A stretch of DNA of 64,000 nt from Methanomassiliicoccaceae archaeon UBA328 (GTDB lineage Archaea; Thermoplasmatota; Thermoplasmata; Methanomassiliicoccales; Methanomethylophilaceae). Shown here one piece after another: positions 23,980-32,867 of this stretch. Below the pieces are notes generated by a model. It was not told the origin of the DNA. It was given only the letters and a program-made list of their open reading frames with translations, and did no database searches. The position numbers and the translations under genes are program-made. The stretch lies in NCBI GenBank assembly GCA_002506905.1, contig DAYM01000013.1, positions 62,001 to 126,000 of the forward strand. Reading direction: 5' to 3'. The number at the start of each line of letters is the position of its first letter. Within the stretch, counting starts at the first letter, position 1.

Positions 23980-26090
23980 ATGACCTCCGGTTCGGCAGGT
24001 ATGCCTCTGTGGATGATCTTGAACGGGTCCTTCATCGCGAGCACGTACACCAGGATGATCGCCGATATTGCGGTCACGATGATGTTCGCGGCGTTGATCG
24101 GATCGCCGTATGCTACGGATGCGATCGTGTAGACGATCGAGCCCAGGGAATATGCCAGCAGACACTGGTACAGTACGGCGAATCCCGCTCCCTTTGCTCC
24201 CAGCTCCCTCTTCATTGCACCGATAGCTGCGAAGCAGGGTGCACAGATGAGGTTGAACGTTATGAACGCAAGAGCCGCGGCACTGGTGATGAATCCGGCG
24301 AAGTTTCCGTCCTCGAACAGCAGCGCGAAGGTGTCTATGACAGCTTCCTTGGCCACCAGTCCGGTGATCGTTGCCACCATGAATCTCCAGTCGTCTCCGA
24401 ATCCGAGAGGTACGAATATCGAGCAGATCGCGTTGCCTATGCTTGCGAGCATGCTGTCGTTGATATCCTCGGTGAACTGAAGGCTCCAGTTGAAGTTGGA
24501 GAGCAGCCAGATCACAACGGTTGCGAGCAGGATGAGTGTTCCGGCCTTCTTGATGAATGCCCATCCCCTGTCCAGGGTCGTCTTGATGACGTTCCAGACC
24601 TTAGGCGCGTGGTAAGGGGGGAGTTCCATGATGAACACGGAAGGTTCTCCCGCGAAGGTCCTCCATTTCTTCAGGATGATTCCGGACAGAAGTACGCAGA
24701 ATATTCCGAGGAAATACGAGAACACGGCGATCAGCGGGCTTCCGCCGAATATGTATGCGGCGAATGCGGAGATAATCGGCAGTTTGGCGCTGCACGGAAT
24801 GAACGATGTGGTCATTGCCGTGAGTTTCCTGTCGCAGTCGTTCTCGATGGTCCTTGTGGCCATGATACCGGGGATCGAACATCCTGTTCCCACGAGAAGG
24901 GGGATGAATGATTTACCGGAGAGGTTGAAGCGTCTGAAGATACGGTCCATGACAAAACAGACCCTTGCCATGTATCCGCAATCCTCGAGGATCGACAGGA
25001 ACAGGAACAGTATCAATATCTGGGGAACGAATCCGAGGACAGCTCCCACACCGGAGATTATTCCGTCGCAGATCAATCCAATCAACACGGGATCGACGTT
25101 GGCATTGGTGAGCCATTCGACGGCGCCTTCATAGACGGGACCGCCGATGAAGTCATTGAGCATACCCGTGAGGTATGCACCGAAATTGTACCACTGTGCC
25201 TCTTCGGGGTTTCCGACGGTAAAGAAGTAAACAACGAAAAGTATGCCCGCAAAGATGGGAAGTCCGAGCCATTTGTTGGTCAGATACTTGTCTATTTTGT
25301 CGGTGAGAGTGGTCTTGCACTCTCCTTTGTCTGTCTTTGCGGCACCGACGATCTTTGCTATCGCGTTGTAGCGCTCATCCGCAATTATCGCCTCTCCGCT
25401 GTCGTTCAGGGTCTTTTCGAGATCCTGGATGTAAGGGGCGATCTCTTCGATCTTATTTTCGAAGACCGTTTGTGCCAGGCTGTCGCTCTCAATGAGCTTG
25501 ATGGCGTACCATCTCGTGGAGACATTGTTCCTGGCCTCTATGTGTTTCTCGATTTCCGAGATGCATTTCTCGGTCTCATCGGAGAATCTCAGATGGGAAG
25601 GTCTCTCTCCCACCGAGTCCAATGCGGCCTTGACCACCTCATCGATGCCTTCGTTCTTCAGGGCGCATGTCGGAACGACCTTGCAGCCGAGTTCCTTGCC
25701 GAGTTTCCCGGCATCGATGTCGATGCCGCGGTTCTTGGCGATGTCCATCATGTTGAGGGCTATCGTCACCGGTACGCCCATCTCCATGATCTGCGTCGTG
25801 AGATAGAGGTTCCTTTCCAGATTGGATGCATCAACTATGTTGATGACCATATCGGGAGTCTCTTCCGACAGGAAATCCCTTGTGACGACCTCTTCCGGGG
25901 AATAGGGCGTGAGAGAATAGATACCCGGAAGGTCGACGATGTGCACATCTTCGTGCTTCTTCAGTTTTCCGGTCTTCTTCTCAACCGTCACTCCGGGCCA
26001 GTTTCCGACCCTCTGGGAGCTTCCTGTCAATTTGTTGAATAAGGTCGTCTTACCGCTGTTGGGGTTTCCGACCAAGGCTATCGTTGTCAT
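23976..26090 (-). CDS. feoB: Ferrous iron transporter FeoB
   Basis: 704 residues. The N-terminal G domain has G1 GNPNSGKTT, the switch region TVEKKTGKLKK, G3 DLPGIYSL and G4 NMMD, then a helical GDI domain, then a polytopic membrane domain with the two Gate motifs (GTGCSIPGIMATR and CSAKLPII). It imports Fe2+ across the cytoplasmic membrane. ATG 26090 is chosen at MTTIALVGNPNSG with AGAGG upstream; an in-frame start 8 codons earlier is possible. Operon: feoA, feoA, feoB, Cys-rich protein. Confidence 0.95.
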   Translation of the reverse strand: MTTIALVGNPNSGKTTLFNKLTGSSQRVGNWPGVTVEKKTGKLKKHEDVHIVDLPGIYSLTPYSPEEVVTRDFLSEETPDMVINIVDASNLERNLYLTTQIMEMGVPVTIALNMMDIAKNRGIDIDAGKLGKELGCKVVPTCALKNEGIDEVVKAALDSVGERPSHLRFSDETEKCISEIEKHIEARNNVSTRWYAIKLIESDSLAQTVFENKIEEIAPYIQDLEKTLNDSGEAIIADERYNAIAKIVGAAKTDKGECKTTLTDKIDKYLTNKWLGLPIFAGILFVVYFFTVGNPEEAQWYNFGAYLTGMLNDFIGGPVYEGAVEWLTNANVDPVLIGLICDGIISGVGAVLGFVPQILILFLFLSILEDCGYMARVCFVMDRIFRRFNLSGKSFIPLLVGTGCSIPGIMATRTIENDCDRKLTAMTTSFIPCSAKLPIISAFAAYIFGGSPLIAVFSYFLGIFCVLLSGIILKKWRTFAGEPSVFIMELPPYHAPKVWNVIKTTLDRGWAFIKKAGTLILLATVVIWLLSNFNWSLQFTEDINDSMLASIGNAICSIFVPLGFGDDWRFMVATITGLVAKEAVIDTFALLFEDGNFAGFITSAAALAFITFNLICAPCFAAIGAMKRELGAKGAGFAVLYQCLLAYSLGSIVYTIASVAYGDPINAANIIVTAISAIILVYVLAMKDPFKIIHRGIPAEPEVI

Positions 26091-26150
26091 TACGATTTGC
26101 CTCTCTTGATCCAAAATTGAGCATTCATTGTTTTCACCTAAAATATCAGA

Positions 26151-26372
26151 TCATTCGACTTCGACGATCTCTGCTTCCTTGTTCCTGAGACTGAGGCTGT
26201 AATCCCTGACCTTGATCTCGATGGGGTCTCCGAGAGGAGCTCTCTTGACAAGGACGATGGGAGCACCTTTGGTGAGGCCCATGTCCAAGACACGCTTCCT
26301 CACAGCTCCGGTCCCATGCACCCTGACGACAGTTGCCGTGTCGCCGTTCTGCATATCTTTGATTGTTCTCAT
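26151..26372 (-). CDS. feoA: FeoA domain protein
   Basis: 73 residues forming one SH3-like FeoA domain: RVLDMGLTKGAPIVLVKRAPLGDPIEI is the family core. FeoA binds and regulates FeoB. The ATG overlaps the stop of the upstream FeoA gene (ATGA), and feoB follows 60 bases later. Confidence 0.9.
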   Translation of the reverse strand: MRTIKDMQNGDTATVVRVHGTGAVRKRVLDMGLTKGAPIVLVKRAPLGDPIEIKVRDYSLSLRNKEAEIVEVE

Positions 26373-26689
26373 TCTAACACTCCGGGCAGGAAGTAGATAC
26401 GTCTCGCGATCGAAGGGCCCATGGCAATACGTGAACCTTTGACATCGACGATGAGATCCTCTCCCTGCTTTCTTACGATGGTAATAATAGAGCCGGGATT
26501 GAAGCCCAGACTCGTCAGGTACGATCTCATATCCTTGTCGCCTGTCAGGCGGGCTACCGTACCGGAGTCGCCGAGCGAGGCCATGTTCAGAGGTACACCG
26601 CCGTTGCGAGGAGCATTCTTCTCCTCATCGTATGGTTCGATGACGCATCTGCACCTGTGATCGCATGCAGCGCAGTTATTACATTCCAT
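26369..26689 (-). CDS. feoA: FeoA domain protein with N-terminal cysteine cluster
   Basis: 106 residues. About 18 N-terminal residues hold six cysteines (CNNCAACDHRCRC), followed by a FeoA domain (LTSLGFNPGSIITIVRKQG). The cysteine head is not part of standard FeoA and could sense iron or bind a cluster (inference). First gene of the feo operon; the DtxR-type palindromes lie directly upstream. Confidence 0.85.
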   Translation of the reverse strand: MECNNCAACDHRCRCVIEPYDEEKNAPRNGGVPLNMASLGDSGTVARLTGDKDMRSYLTSLGFNPGSIITIVRKQGEDLIVDVKGSRIAMGPSIARRIYFLPGVLE

Positions 26690-26694
26690 AAATT

Positions 26695-26768
26695 TTAGGA
26701 GTACCTAATTATATATAAATTTAGCCATATCTAAATTTAAATATCATAAATATTAGGAATAACTAAAT
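26695..26768 (-). promoter_or_regulatory. feo promoter with DtxR/IdeR-type palindromes
   Basis: Three palindromes precede feoA: TTAGG-N4-CCTAA (26695-26708), AAATTTAG-N6-CTAAATTT (26717-26738) and TTAG-N6-CTAA (26753-26766). A TATA-like run TTTATATATAATT lies between the first two. TTAGG/CCTAA halves resemble binding sites of DtxR/IdeR metalloregulators, so iron repression of feo is likely. No dtxR gene lies in the window. Confidence 0.65.
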
Positions 26769-26848
26769 CAATATTTTTGAAAGTCTGGCTAGATAGAAAT
26801 TATAGGTAATTAATTATTAAAATAAAGAAATGAGAAAAAGATCAGTGC

Positions 26849-27145
26849 CTAGTGTGAGTAGTACCCCCCTTTCTGTTTCAGGCAGCATTCGACTATGCGC
26901 TCTACCCGCCGGTCCCGAGCAGGTCACCCCGGCTGTATGAGTTTGCTCCGATGAGGTGTCGCCGTTTCACCAGATCTCCGGGAATGTCACCGCCTGACGG
27001 ATCATCCTTGTTACCGGAGCTGTGTCGTTTCTGGGCCCTTGCCAAGGCTCTCGCCCTATTGGATTTCCCAATTCATCTTGCTCTGCGGAGAGGGGAAGTT
27101 CCTCAGCTGGACAAAGTCCTACCGTCGGCTGCCCTCTCACTCTAG
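26849..27145 (-). ncRNA. rnpB: RNase P RNA
   Basis: About 297 nt on the minus strand. The ends pair as P1: CTAGAGTGAG with CTCACACTAG (one mismatch). Near the 5' end is GAGGAACTTCCCC (the P4 region, family GAGGAAAGTCC). In the middle is CGGAGCAAACTC, and near the 3' end GAAACAGAAAGGGG (family ACAGAA). No reading frame in the region looks real. Exact ends are uncertain by a few bases. Confidence 0.82.
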
Positions 27146-27361
27146 ACCTTTGGAATCAAGGAGTCACAGTATAATAATCCATCATTCGCAGAGAGTTCCG
27201 GAAATAGTACGATGTCTAGGAATCGCCAGGTGTGAAGAATATTATATTAATCGCCTTTTTCATTGATATCATTTTTAACAATTGTTTGCCAACAGATTGA
27301 ACACCCATTATACAAATGTCCAAAAAAGTTATTTATACGATATAATTGCATCACAACCCTT

Positions 27362-27910
27362 ATGTCTTCGGACAAAAAAGCCAAGATCCTTAAGGCGGCG
27401 ATTTCGCTTCTCGAAAATACCACGAATACCAAGGATGTAACCACCAGGGCAATAGCGGAAACAGCGGATGTAAACCCCGCGATGATCAACTACTACTATG
27501 GGTCGAAGGATACGTTGCTGGTCTCTGCTATGAAAAGCATACTCAACGATTATCTTTCCGATTCTGGACCGACCCCTGGTAAGAATATCAAGGAGGAATT
27601 GGAAACACTTCTCTTCGATTTCGTCGAACAGGCATTGACCTTCAAGGACCACCTCAGGGCGGCCGTGCCGAAGATCCTTATGGATGACGAGATCGTCCTT
27701 TCAAGGAAGGTCTATCCGTACATCAGGGAGTACTACAACGGAAAGATCTCGGATCAGGAATGCAGGCTGATATCCTATCAGACGGTCAGTTTCATCCTTC
27801 TTGCGATGTATCGTTTGGATGCGGTTCAGAACTACTGCGGCATCGATATCACCGACCCCGCACAGGCCAGAGAGTTCATCAATAGCGAAGTGGAACTGAT
27901 CCTCAAGTGA
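27362..27910 (+). CDS. TetR-family transcriptional regulator
   Basis: 182 residues. The N-terminal helix-turn-helix (KILKAAISLLENTTNTKDVT, IAETADVNPAMINYYYGSKD) is typical of TetR, followed by a helical ligand domain of unknown specificity. ATG 27362 is chosen because the upstream in-frame sequence overlaps the AT-rich promoter and is not TetR-like. No adjacent transporter reveals the target. tRNA-Leu follows 60 bases after the stop. Confidence 0.85.
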   Translation: MSSDKKAKILKAAISLLENTTNTKDVTTRAIAETADVNPAMINYYYGSKDTLLVSAMKSILNDYLSDSGPTPGKNIKEELETLLFDFVEQALTFKDHLRAAVPKILMDDEIVLSRKVYPYIREYYNGKISDQECRLISYQTVSFILLAMYRLDAVQNYCGIDITDPAQAREFINSEVELILK

Positions 27911-27970
27911 GGAAAAATCCACCCTCGAAGCATAAAGCTTATTAACCCATGCCATATCGGGGAGATTACT

Positions 27971-28054
27971 GCAAAGGTAGTCAAGCATGGCCAACGACGC
28001 AAGGTTGAGGGCCTTGTCCTTAGTGGTCCGTGGGTTCAAATCCCATCCTTTGCA
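27971..28054 (+). tRNA. tRNA-Leu (anticodon GAG)
   Basis: 84 nt. Acceptor GCAAAGG/CCTTTGC, anticodon stem CAAGG/CCTTG around loop TTGAGGG (anticodon GAG), a class II long variable arm, T arm GTGGG-TTCAAAT-CCCAT and discriminator A. CCA is not encoded. A TATA-like CTTATTAA lies about 35 bases upstream. Confidence 0.93.
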
Positions 28055-28136
28055 CTCATTCCTTTCCATTTTATCGTTCAGGGCGACCTGTCGTTTTTAG
28101 AAAAATTGTTATACTCCGATTTTCGTACGGAGTGTC

Positions 28137-28271
28137 ATGGAGTACGTATGTCTTCTTTGCGGATATGTTTATGACGATGATAAGGAAGAAGTCCCGTTCG
28201 ACAAACTTCCCGATGACTGGACCTGCCCCCGCTGCGGTGCACCGAAGTCTTCGTTCCAGGCACAGAACTGA
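28137..28271 (+). CDS. Rubredoxin
   Basis: A 44-residue rubredoxin: YVCLLCGYVYDD at the N terminus and WTCPRCGAPKSSF at the C terminus give the two CxxCG knuckles for one Fe(Cys)4 centre. It is slightly shorter than the usual 52-54 residues because the middle loop is trimmed (EEVPFDKLPDDW). It serves as a low-potential electron carrier, often for oxygen or peroxide detoxification. TATA-like TTATACT lies about 30 bases upstream and a terminator directly follows. Confidence 0.9.
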   Translation: MEYVCLLCGYVYDDDKEEVPFDKLPDDWTCPRCGAPKSSFQAQN

Positions 28272-28283
28272 GAAAGAATGAAA

Positions 28284-28308
28284 CCGGCCCTTTCGGGCCA
28301 TTTTTTTT
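28284..28308 (+). terminator. Intrinsic-type terminator after rubredoxin
   Basis: Stem GGCCC/GGGCC with loop TTTC, followed by A and eight T residues, 13 bases after the rubredoxin stop. Confidence 0.8.
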
Positions 28309-28320
28309 GTTTACGACCGT

Positions 28321-28398
28321 CAGATAGGTCTGTTCGTCTGAGATTGGTATCAAGATACCCGATGATAGTTTTCTGCAAAAACTGCAGAAACCTATCTG
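28321..28398. other. Compact nested inverted-repeat element
   Basis: Perfect outer arms CAGATAGGT (28321-28329) and ACCTATCTG (28390-28398) enclose GGTAT-N4-ATACC and TTTCTGCA-N5-TGCAGAAA, so the 78-nt sequence can fold as a three-way structure. It is neither a tRNA nor coding. It lies between the rubredoxin terminator and the end of the ZIP gene. Strand and role are unknown. Confidence 0.5.
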
Positions 28399-28480
28399 TA
28401 CGTTTACTTTTATGCAATCATTGCATGAAACTTTCGTCTCAGATCATATGATGTGCCGTCGATATCCGATACCTTTTTCC

Positions 28481-29269
28481 TCAGTGGATGTGGCCGCCGA
28501 AGTGTGTCGTAAAGATGACGACGGCGATGACCACGACTATTCCGAGCAGCATGAGGCCGAGCGATTTGAGGTCGTATTTCTGCCTGTGGAATGCTTCGGG
28601 GATCATGTCGCACATGGTGACGAACATGAAGATACCGGCGGACAATGCAAGGGCGATCCCTGTCCAATCCGCACTGACACCGTTGAGGAAGACGAACGAT
28701 ACCACTGCCGCGATGGGCGAGATGAAACAGAATGTTACCAGGTACCTCATCGCCTGTTTCTTCTTGTTAGATAAGAGGAATGTCGACGACAGCGAGAATA
28801 CGACAACGAGCTTGTGGATACACATGGCTACGAGCACCATGACCCCGACCTCGGTACCGGCAACGAATGCGCTTGCGAGTGCCAGGCCGTCGAAACACGC
28901 GTGTATGGACAGTCCGATGAATGCAGAGAGCGACGTGATGTCGTGTGCATGATGGTCCATGCAGGAACTGCATCCGCAGGTCGGTTTGTTGTAATGCTTC
29001 AGGAAGATATCGATGATGAAGATCGCGATGAATCCTCCCATAACGGCGTACATGATCGTTTCCGAGCTGTATCCCGCTTCGATACTTTCCTCTACAGCCT
29101 CGGGAAGGAACATCAGGAACAATACGCCGACGAAAATTCCGGAGCTGAACGCAATAAGCAAGTGTGTCTGCTTATCGTTCATCTTGATCATCTGGGGGAG
29201 CAGGGCTCCGACAAGGGACACGATGAGCGTCACAAGCACGAATACGGCGAACATTACCGTTTGGTCCAT
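28481..29269 (-). CDS. ZIP-family metal transporter
   Basis: 262 residues with about eight membrane helices. A His/Cys-rich cytoplasmic loop CGCSSCMDHHAHD is followed by the ZIP metal-site helix HACFDGLALASAF and the second IHK helix (MCIHKLVVVFSLSS). It probably imports Zn2+, Fe2+, Ni2+ or related ions. It is divergent from nikR with about 90 AT-rich bases between, so NikR control is plausible but no clear operator was found. Confidence 0.88.
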   Translation of the reverse strand: MDQTVMFAVFVLVTLIVSLVGALLPQMIKMNDKQTHLLIAFSSGIFVGVLFLMFLPEAVEESIEAGYSSETIMYAVMGGFIAIFIIDIFLKHYNKPTCGCSSCMDHHAHDITSLSAFIGLSIHACFDGLALASAFVAGTEVGVMVLVAMCIHKLVVVFSLSSTFLLSNKKKQAMRYLVTFCFISPIAAVVSFVFLNGVSADWTGIALALSAGIFMFVTMCDMIPEAFHRQKYDLKSLGLMLLGIVVVIAVVIFTTHFGGHIH

Positions 29270-29357
29270 GGGGATGAATCTGGTTCAATTATTAAAAGGT
29301 TAACAGTAATTTATTAATAATCATCATAATATCTTGTGATTGTTATTAGGTGATATC

Positions 29358-29741
29358 ATGGCAGTAGTAAGTGTTTCGCTGACCGAAGAGAACATAAAGG
29401 CGCTGGATGACATTCAGAAGGCATTCGGTCTTGCAGGGAGAAGCGAAGCCGTCCGTACTGCCATCAATGCGGCAAAGATCGAGATCCAGGACATGCGTGA
29501 CATAAGCGGCCTGGTAGAGGGCGTTCTGATCATTGTGAGAAGGGACCATGCAGATCCTTGGATGAGCATCATTCAGGGAAAGTATGCCGGAGAGATCAAG
29601 ACACAGCTTCATTCGCACCTCAGGGACCATAAATGTCTCGAGGTCATGGTCATTTCGAGCGAGGCGGAGAGGCTTTCGAGCATGCTCACCGAGATCCATG
29701 CCCAGGGAAAGGCCGATTACGTGAAATTCGTCCGCAGCTGA
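29358..29741 (+). CDS. nikR: NikR-type nickel-responsive regulator
   Basis: 127 residues: N-terminal ribbon-helix-helix (VVSVSLTEENIKALDDIQ, GRSEAVRTAINAAK) and C-terminal ACT-like metal domain with HSHLRDHKC, matching the His-x-His...Cys nickel site of NikR. Nickel control fits a cell with F430-dependent MCR. ATG 29358 is set by AGGTGAT 4 bases upstream. Divergent from the ZIP transporter. Confidence 0.83.
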   Translation: MAVVSVSLTEENIKALDDIQKAFGLAGRSEAVRTAINAAKIEIQDMRDISGLVEGVLIIVRRDHADPWMSIIQGKYAGEIKTQLHSHLRDHKCLEVMVISSEAERLSSMLTEIHAQGKADYVKFVRS

Positions 29742-29895
29742 ACGATATCCGGGCCGGTCCCGAAAAGGGTTCGGAATCAACTAATCCGTTGACAATTTTG
29801 TGTTAGATTTATTACGTATTTTGCCACATTAGTAAAGCTCCGACCGTGACTTTTAATAAGCAGTACTCCGTATACACTTTCGGGATGGATGCAGC

Positions 29896-31059
29896 ATGAG
29901 TAATCTCTCAGGCAAGACTAGCGATAGCTTCAAAATTAAGACGATGTTCAAGAAGGTCTTCCGGCAGGAGTCGGGTAACCCGAACATCTCTAACAGGGCG
30001 GCTCCCGTTTCGGAAGCCAGGTACAAGCCTACTGAGACCGAGGCCTCCCCCGGAATCAGGCAGCTGAACAAGGATGGGTTCGTGATATACAATTTCCCCG
30101 AGGATCAGAGGAACGATATCTACGTCTCTAACCCCAGCGATAAGGCCTTCTTCGATGAAGACGAGCCTATCCTGATCAGGGTGAATTCGGATTTCGACAA
30201 TGAGGTCGGGTCTGAAGCAGCGGCACCCGAGGCAGAATATGAGGACGATCCTTCGATCAAGGATATCCGCAGCTGTTTCGTCAATGCCAACGAGATGCCC
30301 AAATACGGGGAGATCGATCTTTCCGAGGTCATCTACAAGAAGAAGCCTGCAGAGGCGGCGCCCGCAGCGGCTCCCGCCGATGAATTGATCATCGAGGAAT
30401 CGACCGTGGAAGAGCCTGAGCTCATGACGGTGGATCACGAAGATGATTTCACAGGTGTCGACGGCATCGATGAGGTCTCCGTCAAGTTAGAGCCCGCAGC
30501 GGCCTTGACAAGCGACGGCGCAGTTGTCGAACCTCCGGTATCTCAGAACATCGATTACATCGACACTCCCGATATCGTCGAGGAGAACGAGAGATCATCG
30601 GATGTCCCCGCAGGACTGTATTCCGAGGGCAGCGAAGACAACAACGTCGCGGTCCTCGAAGAGCAGGTCCCCGAGGTAACCGGCGAATTCGGCGGAATGC
30701 CCAAGGAGATGGCGGTCACCGAGGCGATGGCGGCACCCGTTCAGATGGCGCTTCCCATGCTTCCTTCGGCAGAGATCCCCAAGGAGATCAAGGCCGTTGA
30801 GTCCGACAGCACAAAGAACGAGGTCATCGAGATCAACGACAAGGTGGCGGACATCCTCCACCTGACCGTTCCCGGACTCGACGAGGATTACATGCTCATG
30901 GCAAGTTTCCCCGTTGACAACGACAAGGATTACCCCGATGACGGTCTGGAAGGTTTCGACGCAAAGTTCAAGCCCGCGCCCCGCAGGGCAGCGGCGGCGG
31001 TCGGATTCGGAACCGGAAGATTCTCGATGATCGGCTCATCGCTCAATTTCACTTTCTGA
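29896..31059 (+). CDS. Acidic low-complexity hypothetical protein
   Basis: 387 residues with no family I recognise. The N terminus is basic (SFKIKTMFKKVFRQESG). The middle, about 90-330, is very rich in Glu, Asp, Ala and Pro and is probably disordered. The last 20 residues are hydrophobic and Gly/Ser-rich (VGFGTGRFSMIGSSLNFTF). It has no signal peptide or membrane helix. A TATA-like TTTTAATAAG lies about 45 bases upstream. It stands alone as a transcription unit. Confidence 0.7.
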   Translation: MSNLSGKTSDSFKIKTMFKKVFRQESGNPNISNRAAPVSEARYKPTETEASPGIRQLNKDGFVIYNFPEDQRNDIYVSNPSDKAFFDEDEPILIRVNSDFDNEVGSEAAAPEAEYEDDPSIKDIRSCFVNANEMPKYGEIDLSEVIYKKKPAEAAPAAAPADELIIEESTVEEPELMTVDHEDDFTGVDGIDEVSVKLEPAAALTSDGAVVEPPVSQNIDYIDTPDIVEENERSSDVPAGLYSEGSEDNNVAVLEEQVPEVTGEFGGMPKEMAVTEAMAAPVQMALPMLPSAEIPKEIKAVESDSTKNEVIEINDKVADILHLTVPGLDEDYMLMASFPVDNDKDYPDDGLEGFDAKFKPAPRRAAAAVGFGTGRFSMIGSSLNFTF

Positions 31060-31160
31060 GGGGGCCCAACCCCTTCGGTACAAATTTTTTCACATTTTTT
31101 GAATATATACTATATAAATGTGAACGTTACTTTGTAGCATAGTATTTTAAGTGATAAATT

Positions 31161-32450
31161 ATGCAGTCTCCTATGGACATAGGGTCTATACTGCTAGCAT
31201 TGGTAATTCTATTGATATTGGCGCATCTTTCGGCTAGGATCTTCAACAAATTGGGAGTCCCGGGTCTGATCGGTGAGATCATAATGGGTATCATCATTGC
31301 AAATCTGGCGATAGGCGATTGGTCCCTGATGTCCATGTTGGACATTTCGATGGGAGATGATCCCAGCGAGAATTACGAGGTCATCGAGCTCTTCGCCGAA
31401 CTTGGAGTCATATTCCTTCTGTTCACCGTAGGTCTGGATACCAAGATCTCCGATCTGCTGTCCGTCGGGAAGGCCGCGGTATTGGTCGCAATGATGGGAG
31501 TCATCGTCCCGTTCGTATTCGGATTCGCAGCCATCATGATCATAGACGGTTCCACCATACATGCAATGTTCATGGCGGCGGCAATGGTCGCGACAAGTGT
31601 CGGTATCACCGCCCGTGTCATCAAGGATATGAGGCTTATCGATGCCAAGGAATCGAGGATCATCATCGGAGCCGCAGTTATTGACGATGTCCTCGGAATG
31701 ATAGTCCTCGCCGTCGTTCTCGGAATGGCGGAGTCCGGAACCATCTCCATCTCGAGCATAGCGACGATCACCATAATGGCGGTCGCGTTCGTCCTCATAG
31801 TGATGGCCATGGCGAAATGGCTTGTTCCCCGTGTTCACACATACTTCCATAACAGGAAAGAGAAGATCGTCGACAAGACAGGCGACTACCACCCGCTGAT
31901 GAACAAACTGTTCCTTGCGATCATCGTCTGTTTCGGATTCGCATGGCTTGCGGATTCCATCGGACTTGCGGCGATCATCGGATCGTTCCTCGGAGGAATG
32001 CTCCTTGCGGATTACGCATGGGAGTGGGGCCTCGAAAAGAAGATCGATGCGATCTCCACACTGTTCCTGTCATTCTTCTTCCTGAACGTCGGAATGCAGA
32101 TCAACCTGTCCGAGTGTGCCAGCTGGTACGTTGTGGGACTGTCTCTGCTGATCCTGTTCCTCGCGGTCATATCCAAGTACATCGGATGTGAGATCGGTTC
32201 GAAGATGGGAGATAAGACACTCGATAAGCAGTCCAGGAGCATCATAGCCATCGGTATGATCCCCAGGGGAGAGGTCGGTATCATCGTGGCCACCATGGGT
32301 TACGCAAGCAACTACATCTCGGTGGAGATGTACGCTGTCGTGGTCGTGATGGCCGTCGCAACAACGATCATCGCGCCTCCGCTGCTTTCGAAGGCATACA
32401 GGAAGAAGTATCCTCCGGAGATCAAGTTCACACCGGAAGACATGGTCTGA
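31161..32450 (+). CDS. CPA2-family cation/proton antiporter
   Basis: 429 residues, 12-13 membrane helices, matching NapA/KefB-type sodium or potassium/proton exchangers. It has the VPGLIGEIIMGIIIAN N-terminal region, FLLFTVGLDTKISDL, an AAVIDDVLGMIVLAV helix with the paired Asp residues expected for electrogenic exchange, and GMIPRGEVGIIVA. A C-terminal regulatory domain is absent. TATA-like TATATAAATG lies about 45 bases upstream. Confidence 0.9.
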   Translation: MQSPMDIGSILLALVILLILAHLSARIFNKLGVPGLIGEIIMGIIIANLAIGDWSLMSMLDISMGDDPSENYEVIELFAELGVIFLLFTVGLDTKISDLLSVGKAAVLVAMMGVIVPFVFGFAAIMIIDGSTIHAMFMAAAMVATSVGITARVIKDMRLIDAKESRIIIGAAVIDDVLGMIVLAVVLGMAESGTISISSIATITIMAVAFVLIVMAMAKWLVPRVHTYFHNRKEKIVDKTGDYHPLMNKLFLAIIVCFGFAWLADSIGLAAIIGSFLGGMLLADYAWEWGLEKKIDAISTLFLSFFFLNVGMQINLSECASWYVVGLSLLILFLAVISKYIGCEIGSKMGDKTLDKQSRSIIAIGMIPRGEVGIIVATMGYASNYISVEMYAVVVVMAVATTIIAPPLLSKAYRKKYPPEIKFTPEDMV

Positions 32451-32595
32451 GCATAACTGTACCAGAATCCTGAAAACCCCTTTCCTTTTACAATTATTCT
32501 CGGAATAGCCCCGGCTATGCCCGGGCAGAATTATGATGGGTAATAGGTCGACAGCTCACGCTGTCTTTTGAAAATGAAAAAACTCAGACCGACGA
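32451..32595. other. Intergenic region between antiporter and sec61b ends
   Basis: A convergent gap of 145 bases containing the hairpin GCCCCGG/CCCGGGC-like around 32509-32525 and no reading frame of note. Likely a shared termination region. Confidence 0.4.
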
Positions 32596-32763
32596 TTAGT
32601 TCATCGGTACGAAGTAATTAAGCAGAAGGACAAGTGCCACAAAGCCTATGGCTATACCGATCACTACCTTGGGTCCGACCCTGATACCTTTGTCGTCCTC
32701 AGTGTCGAAGTATCTCATCAGACCTGCTGATGATGCGAAGGAGTTGTCATCTTTCTTAGCCAT
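32596..32763 (-). CDS. secG: Preprotein translocase subunit Sec61 beta (SecG-type)
   Basis: 55 residues. The conserved cytoplasmic head MAKKDDNSFASSAGLMRYFD is followed by one membrane helix (VVIGIAIGFVALVLLLNYF). This is the archaeal Sec61 beta pattern; the protein is the small tail-anchored subunit of the SecYE translocon. It is divergent from lysS across about 100 bases. TAA stop. Confidence 0.9.
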   Translation of the reverse strand: MAKKDDNSFASSAGLMRYFDTEDDKGIRVGPKVVIGIAIGFVALVLLLNYFVPMN

Positions 32764-32833
32764 TACCACGTCCTAATAATAAGACCATATAAAAACCTAA
32801 CGCGCGAAAAACAACCTTTGAACCGAAAACGTC

Positions 32834-32843
32834 TTTTATATAG
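32834..32843 (+). promoter_or_regulatory. TATA box of lysS
   Basis: TTTTATATAG lies about 25-30 bases before the ATG at 32868, so the transcript probably begins at or next to the start codon. This decides the start against the in-frame GTG at 32859. Confidence 0.65.
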
Positions 32844-32867
32844 CGTTCATAACCGCGAGTGATTACA

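Noticed and set aside
27701..28069. A 122-codon minus-strand frame overlapping tRNA-Leu
   Set aside because: Its first part is simply the tRNA complement, and the rest is antisense to the TetR gene.
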